From: Schistosoma haematobium
Lineage: Eukaryota > Platyhelminthes > Trematoda > Strigeidida > Schistosomatidae
DNA length: 64,000 bases
NCBI RefSeq assembly: GCF_000699445.3
Contig: NC_067197.1
Span: 28,379,809-28,443,808, forward strand
Reading direction: 5' to 3'
Within the stretch, counting starts at the first letter, position 1. Each line of letters starts with the position of its first letter. The notes under the pieces were generated by a model. The model saw only the letters and a list, made by a program, of their open reading frames with translations, was not told the DNA's origin and made no database searches. The translations under genes were made by a program, and so were the position numbers. Shown here one piece after another: positions 58,396 to 64,000 of the stretch.

Positions 58396-61168
58396 CCACA
58401 GACTTAAAGGTACGCTACACAAATGCTCGCAGCCTACTAAGTAAACTGGGGGAACTCAAGTCAATGGTGGATAAAGAAAAACCGGACGTTATTGCTGTCT
58501 CGGAAACTTGGTTAACGTCAGGAATATTAGATAGTGAAATCCAGTTGACTGGTTTTTTAACCAGTAGGGCTGATAGATTAAACCGTAGGGGAGGCGGGGT
58601 TGTTCTGTACACTAAAAGTACCCTTACCATAAGGTTAGCTGAAACAGTAGCACATGTTTCAGGGACATGTGAACTGGTGAGATGTAAGCTGAAATGTCGA
58701 CGGCAAGATATTGAATTAGTTGTAGTATATCGTAGCCCAGAATATGTAGCAGATGATTTTATCCTAAGTAAACTTAAGTCCTGGTGTAACAAGGGTAAAA
58801 GCCTTGTAGTATGCGACTTTAATGCACCATATATAAACTGGGTTATCTTAGAAGTAGGGTCATCGATATCGTCGTTCGATTGCTAACTGTTAGAAACCTC
58901 GATTGAATTAGCTTTATTCCAACACATTAAAAATCCCACACGATATGAGTTAAGAAACTCTGCTTCTCTTTTAGATTTAGTCTCCACACACAGTGATGAC
59001 GTTGGTCATATGACTTTCCTCCCACCACTAGGGGGAAGTGACCATGCAGTCATCTTATTCAAATTCATGGCTGAGATCGCCTGTAAAACAGTTGCGCCGG
59101 CCCGTCCTAACATACGGAAGGCAGACATAGGGGTTATCAACTCCGTAGCATCGGCTGAAAACTGGGAAATTGACTCTAAGGCATCAGTACAAGAGGCATG
59201 GACTCTTTTCAGGCAGTTATACAATCGGGTAACTCAACCATACATACCCTGGACAGTCCCAAAAAGAAGAAGCACGGCCATCCCTGTATAGGCCGGGATA
59301 TTTGACGTTTACTAAGACAAAAGAAGAAATGTTGGGATGTTGCTAACCGTCTTAGCACAGCTGGTAAGATGGAACGCTACAGATCGATAAGAAATAAATG
59401 TATAACAAAAATTCGGAAAGCTCAAAGAAAATATGGAATGCAGTTGGCACAATCTGCACTCAAGCAGCCCAAGAAAATATTCTCGTACATAAACTACAGA
59501 ACAAGGATGCACCATTGGATTCCCAACGTAATTAAAGAAGGGAGTGGATCTGAAATGATAAAGAAGGATCAGGAAAAAGCAGAGGCTATGGCTAACTACT
59601 TTGGTAAAGTTTTCACTCGGGGACCTCTTCTAGAGAAAGATCCAGACCAAAATATACAGTCAACAAACCACCTGCTCACCGTGGACTTCGATCAAGACGA
59701 TATGCTTAAGGCTCTTAGAACTTTAAACATGGAAGAGTCAACAGGACCAGACGAACTACACCCCAAAATAATGAGACATACTGCACAATATATCGCGGCC
59801 CCACTGACTGTGATATTCAACATGTCACTTGATCAAGGAGTGCTACCTATGGACTCCTATACACAACACAGGCCCACGACAAGTTCCATCGAATTACAGA
59901 CCTGTAAGCCTCACCAGTGTTGTGGTTAAAGTAATGGAAAGAATAGTCAAACGGACCATAATAGCATTTATGGAAACCAATAAATTGCTAAACGTGGAGC
60001 AACATTGTCTTAGAAAGGGTCTATCTTGTACAGCAAACCTCCTTATAGCCAGGGAGTTCTGGATAAATGCGCTAGACAACGGAAACTCAGTGGATGTTGT
60101 CTACATAGATTTCAGTAAGGCTTTTGACAAGGTGCCACCTAATAGACTGCTATTGAAGTTGGAAAACCTTGGTATTGCCGGACATCTTTTAAAATGGATT
60201 AAGGATTTCCTAGTATGTCGTAGACGGAAAGTAAGAATAAACTCCAAGTGCTCCATCTGGAGACATGTACTTAGTGGAGCACCTCAAGGTTCCGTCCTTT
60301 GTCCTTTACTTTTTATAATGTACGTTAATGATCTTACAAGTATAGTGCAGTCCCCAATGTTATTATACGCTGACGATGTAAAAATCTGGTGAGTAATAAC
60401 TGAGGACAAAGACGCATATGCTCTTCAGGCAGACTTTAACATGATAAACTGGTCTAAAGAGTGGCTGATGCCTATCAACGCGGCAAAGTATGTCTACGTG
60501 CACCTTGGGGATTCAAACGTTAATAGTCACAACATAGGGGATGTGCCATCACCCGTAGTCCGGTCTCATAAAGATCTAGGGGTGACAGTAAGTCATGATC
60601 TTAGGACGACGGCCCATTGCCGAGAGGTCGCAGCCAAGGGGTTTCGAACCCTCCGGGCTTTAAGAAGGACATTCGCTAAGTTAGACACTACCATGTTCAC
60701 CACAGTATACACATCCTTAGTGAGGACTAAGCTTGGGAACTGCGTTCAGGCTGCAAGCTCCTGTTTAAAAGGTGACTCGGATATCCCAGAAAAAGTACAG
60801 AGGGCAGCTACCCGTGCAATTCCAGAACTCCGGGGTTTATCATACAAAGAGCGGCTTGAAAAGCTGGACCTCTTTACTCTGTCCTATCGCAGACTAATGG
60901 GAGATCTAATTTTGATGTGCAGAATACTGAGAAATGATTTCGGACCTAACTTATTCTCTGTTTTTCTTCCCACTAGATCGGGACATCTCAGAGGACATAG
61001 CAGACGAGTAGGAAAGCCAAGAACGAACAAAATACCCGCGGCATACTAATTTTCACACCGAGTCATCAATACTTGGAACCTGCTGCCCGAAGCAGTGGTG
61101 TCCGCACCTTCAATTGACTCTTTCAATAGAAGACAGGACACTCACAGAAGCATACTAGAAAAGGAATA
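58396..61168 (+). pseudogene. Broken CR1 ORF2 (endonuclease + reverse transcriptase)
   Basis: The reading frame is interrupted by in-frame stops at 58884-58886, 60390-60392 (TGA directly after YADDVKIW) and 61047-61049, and by two frame changes near 59300 and 59860. Otherwise the domains are continuous: endonuclease to about 59290, linker and RT fingers from 59369, palm motifs from about 60090 to 60392, then thumb and C-terminal WN.LPxxVV region to TAA near 61166. It could not make a full protein without readthrough and frameshifting. Confidence 0.8.
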
Positions 61169-61232
61169 ACATAGAACGTAGGCCTTCTGTCCTTACTACA
61201 CAAATCTGAATCAAATCTGAATCTGATTTACC
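58396..61232 (+). mobile_element. CR1-type non-LTR retrotransposon, nearly complete ORF2 region
   Basis: The order is an endonuclease segment, a reverse transcriptase and a conserved C-terminal region, then a 3' tail of short repeats (ATCTGAA-type, 61202-61229). The AP-endonuclease motifs KVRYTNARSL, PDVIAVSETWL, NRRGGGVVLYTK and CDFNAPYINW and the RT motifs DFSKAFDKVPP, GAPQGSVL and YADD identify a CR1/jockey-like element. The 5' end is not resolved and no target duplication was found. It lies in the same orientation as, and just upstream of, the SMCO4 homologue. Confidence 0.85.
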
Positions 61233-61481
61233 AACTTAAGAGAAAATTTTTTTCTCTTTCCTCTCTTATCGTTAATATACCTAGCTTCCTACCTGGAGGC
61301 ATTGATGATCCACTGCTTCTAGGTACAGAAGCTCGTTAAGCTAAAGCTTCCTCTATTTTGTCCAGAGCCATTTGAAGTTTGAATTTTTGCTTCACTTGAC
61401 TCTCGTTGTGTCAAGTTCGTGTGCTACGTAACAAAGTAAACGTTTAACTTTTTGCGGTACACACCCAGTTTTTATTCTACT
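61233..61481 (+). other. Probable promoter/5' UTR of the SMCO4 homologue
   Basis: Only about 250 bp separate the CR1 3' tail from the SMCO4 ATG. A cccag at 61464-61468 could be a splice or trans-splice acceptor, but its pyrimidine tract is weak. Confidence 0.4.
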
Positions 61482-61667
61482 ATGAGGAAATTACGAGGTG
61501 GTACTACAAAAGAAACAAAGAAAGACAAGCTACAAAGACGTAAAGACATGCAAGAAATACCCGATCAGGTGAAAAGGATTGTTCTTCCTACTTTAGCTGC
61601 GGTTGTCGCTGGTTTAGTCATGTTATTGTTCTTTATGACCAGGCCTTCCAGTATTCCAGCAAGCTAG
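61482..61667 (+). CDS. SMCO4: SMCO4 homologue, small single-pass membrane protein (61 codons)
   Basis: The single-exon frame from ATG 61482-61484 to TAG 61665-61667 starts MRKLRGGTTKETKKDKLQRR, a basic N-terminus. It continues to a helix VLPTLAAVVAGLVMLLFF and ends TRPSSIPAS. The layout and length (about 60 residues, basic cytosolic head, VLPTLA at the start of the membrane helix, TRP after it) match vertebrate SMCO4. The in-frame TTG codon further upstream (61452) is not favoured, because ATG 61482 gives the family-like N-terminus. The protein probably sits in an internal or plasma membrane; its role is unknown. The promoter would lie in about 250 bp between the CR1 copy and the ORF. Confidence 0.87.
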   Translation: MRKLRGGTTKETKKDKLQRRKDMQEIPDQVKRIVLPTLAAVVAGLVMLLFFMTRPSSIPAS

Positions 61668-62367
61668 TATGAATACATGTAGACTACAAATGCATTCCTA
61701 TATGTATTTTTCTTCACTTGTGACTGGTTTTGCTGTTATTTGTACAGAGAATCTACATCGAAACATGTCAGTTTGTATAATATTTTCGTTGATCCAACTT
61801 GTGATTTCATAGTCTAAATTATATTATGTGATCTAAGTAAAACCCAACAGTTTTAATCTGACTTCGAAAATAACTTACTTATAAAGAGATAAGTGGGGTG
61901 GCATTTTATCACATTTCATCGAGTTGTTAATTTTGGTAGTTGGGTTTGCTGTTCCATAGGTTTATAAGCTCTCGATTTTTATATGCATATGATTCCACAA
62001 CTAATTGGGGTTCTTTAATATTTTGAGCAACTCGTAATTGAAAATGGGGCGTGTTCGGAGTGTTTTAATGTAAGCACTGTTCTGTTATATTCCCCACTTA
62101 ACAAAGCTTTACGATGTATACCCTTCATGTTTTTTCCTTTTAATCTTCAAGCAATCAATTGAAATGCTTTATAAGTCTGGTGTTTTCGTAGTATGATGAA
62201 TTTTTGTGGCCAGGACTTCAGTTATTTTGTAGAATAGATTGGTTGTGATTAGCTGTAAAATCCTCAGACAATCTTTTGCAATCGTACCAGCATTCTGTTG
62301 TTGCATAGTGAATAATCTAGTTGTAATTTAAAAAGTCACTGTAAATACGGAAGGTGGTTTCAAATTT

Positions 62368-62420
62368 AATAAATATCTCTCCATTGTTCATCAAAATTGC
62401 TGAGCAGAAAGGTAAATAAA
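62368..62420 (+). terminator. Candidate polyadenylation signals of the SMCO4 homologue
   Basis: AATAAA hexamers at 62368-62373 and 62415-62420 follow the SMCO4 stop by about 700 bp. No closer canonical hexamer was noted. Confidence 0.35.
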
Positions 62421-62586
62421 AAATATAGAGTAACTTTTAATATTTATTCTCCAACTGTCAATTGTTTTTAACTTCAACCAGAACTGGGGACCCAAACCAA
62501 AGATGTTTGACCTCATAAGCTAGCAGTACTCTAGTTTGTTCCCTGTAATTTGTCTAACATACTCATAAACTAGACTGTGCTATCTT

Positions 62587-62633
<47 letters not shown>

Positions 62634-64000
62634 CGCAACCAATGGTCAGACTTTGGGTGATAGGGCTGATGATCTTCCCTCAGTCACAATGCTCGATTCC
62701 CCTTGTAGCTCTCTGTTTCATTTCTCTCTACACTTTACCTTTTCTACTGATTTTGTTACTACTTCTACTACTGTGGGATGTCTTCATAATTTTATGTCAC
62801 TGCCCGTGTGATGCAGCAACCTTGACCGATGTAAGTCGTGTTTAACGTTGCATATGACTGACGTTTCGAATACTAAGCACTAAACATTATCATTGCACCA
62901 CATTGTGAAAACATTATACTTGAAACCATGGTTTTCACAATAAGTATTCAGGGATGACTTCTTTAGAACTCATTCATTGTTTAATCCCAAAAACATTATG
63001 TGCCATCTAATGTTGGTCTTATCTGTATATTTTCGTGTTTTTTTGCGCACGTCTAATTGGCGTTACACTTCGTTGTGAGCTAAACAGACTAATAGATCCG
63101 GAGGTCATATTGTTTTTAAATAATGAGCTCATCTCAGGAACAAGATTCCTCATTTTCACCCAACTTCAATGTAGTGTATTATTACCTCTGTTTACCTAAC
63201 TGAAGTATGGGTGATAAATGTAGAATTTATTACTGCTTTAGTGTATACAGAAGGAACGTGTGAGGAACACACGCTTTGCATATCGGCTCCAATTAAAGCT
63301 TCAGTACTACCTTACATCCACAAGTAGTCTGTTGGGAAACTTTCAGTTATTAACTCATGTCCCTGTTAGCCATTTACGATGTTTGTATAATATAAACATT
63401 CAGACTGGAAAAATGGTATTATTTAACTTGCATCTCTTGATATTGAACTAATAATTCGATCTGGGATATCATAAATTACATATACGCTCCATCCAATTGT
63501 ACTTCTGTAACAGCGCTGTGTACAATATAATTTAATTTACTTTTTATTTCTAACGAACTGCTAGGGTTTGTTTAGCAGTTATGATGTTAAAAATATTCAC
63601 TAGGTTGATTAAGTTCTCTTTTTTATTGTAAATTCTATTTTTGTTAATACATAGTGTCAAAAAGAGTGGGTAAACTGGTAAGCAAACTAAATTAAAACAT
63701 CGTTATATTGGCATTTCTTAATTCAAATTCATTCACTCTACACTACTTGCCACAGGTAATATAATACCTTGTACACAAGATTTAATGCAAATGAAGAGTT
63801 ATATTATGTAGTTTGTATAAAAAAAAGCTGAAAAGTCAAGTGAGTCAACTGAATAGTATCGAAAAGTCATACGAATCATTCGTCCTCAGTAAGTGGAAAA
63901 TTATATACTGAACACAAGTGGGAAATCGTTCAAGATTGCAAAGTTATAAAAACAACTGACTGATTAGTCACTCCTGGGAAAATCGACTACTTTGTAGCTT
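62421..64000. other. Region downstream of SMCO4
   Basis: It contains the (AT)n tract and a pyrimidine-rich stretch at 62680-62830 that could be an RTE 3' remnant. No gene supported to the window end. Confidence 0.4.
62592..62629. repeat. (AT)n microsatellite
   Basis: 38 bp of TA dinucleotides. Confidence 0.95.

Noticed and set aside
62585..62845. Plus-strand frame with hydrophobic leucine-rich end
   Set aside because: It begins in the (TA)n run. The leucine stretch comes from pyrimidine-rich, probably retroelement-derived, sequence. No homology recognised.
1..64000. CRISPR arrays, bacterial operons or phage genes
   Set aside because: No regularly spaced repeats and no bacterial gene structure; the window is eukaryotic with spliced genes.

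Overview
The window is AT-rich metazoan DNA with long introns and GT/AG splice sites. It looks like a blood-fluke (Schistosoma-type trematode) genome. The strongest organismal evidence is a swarm of short tRNA-headed repeats whose body carries a hammerhead-ribozyme fold (CTGANGA, GTCC/GGAC stem II, GAAA, short stem III, GTC cleavage triplet). This is the arrangement of the schistosome SM-alpha family. CR1-like, RTE-like and Penelope-like retroelements fit the same group. The species cannot be decided from this sequence alone.

Region 1 (1-43,500, + strand) is the 3' part of one large gene for a nephrin/Sns/Hibris-type cell-adhesion receptor. I could chain 17 coding exons (3400-42711, about 1,393 codons) in which every splice phase agrees. 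They encode five immunoglobulin domains, one fibronectin-III domain, one transmembrane helix and a long cytoplasmic tail. The 5' exons lie outside the window. Introns reach 7.8 kb and hold most of the repeats: the hammerhead SINEs, Merlin-like MITEs with 8-bp target duplications, solo LTRs, a Penelope-like fragment with a GIY-YIG domain, and a decayed RTE fragment. The cytoplasmic tail appears to have two possible C-termini depending on splicing at 38,544-38,811.

Region 2 (46,306-48,283, - strand) is a compact four-exon gene of 207 codons, recognised as an ANKRD45 homologue. It converges on the adhesion gene. A strong splice acceptor sits 9 nt upstream of its ATG, which suggests spliced-leader trans-splicing or a 5' non-coding exon.

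Region 3 (48,300-61,240) is gene-poor and retroelement-rich. It holds a 5'-truncated CR1-type 3' end, solo LTRs in both orientations, an LTR with primer-binding site and GC-rich leader, and a nearly complete but broken CR1-type ORF2 (endonuclease plus reverse transcriptase).

Region 4 (61,241-64,000) starts with a 61-codon single-exon gene, a homologue of the small membrane protein SMCO4, about 250 bp downstream of the CR1 element. The rest holds only an (AT)n run and low-complexity sequence.
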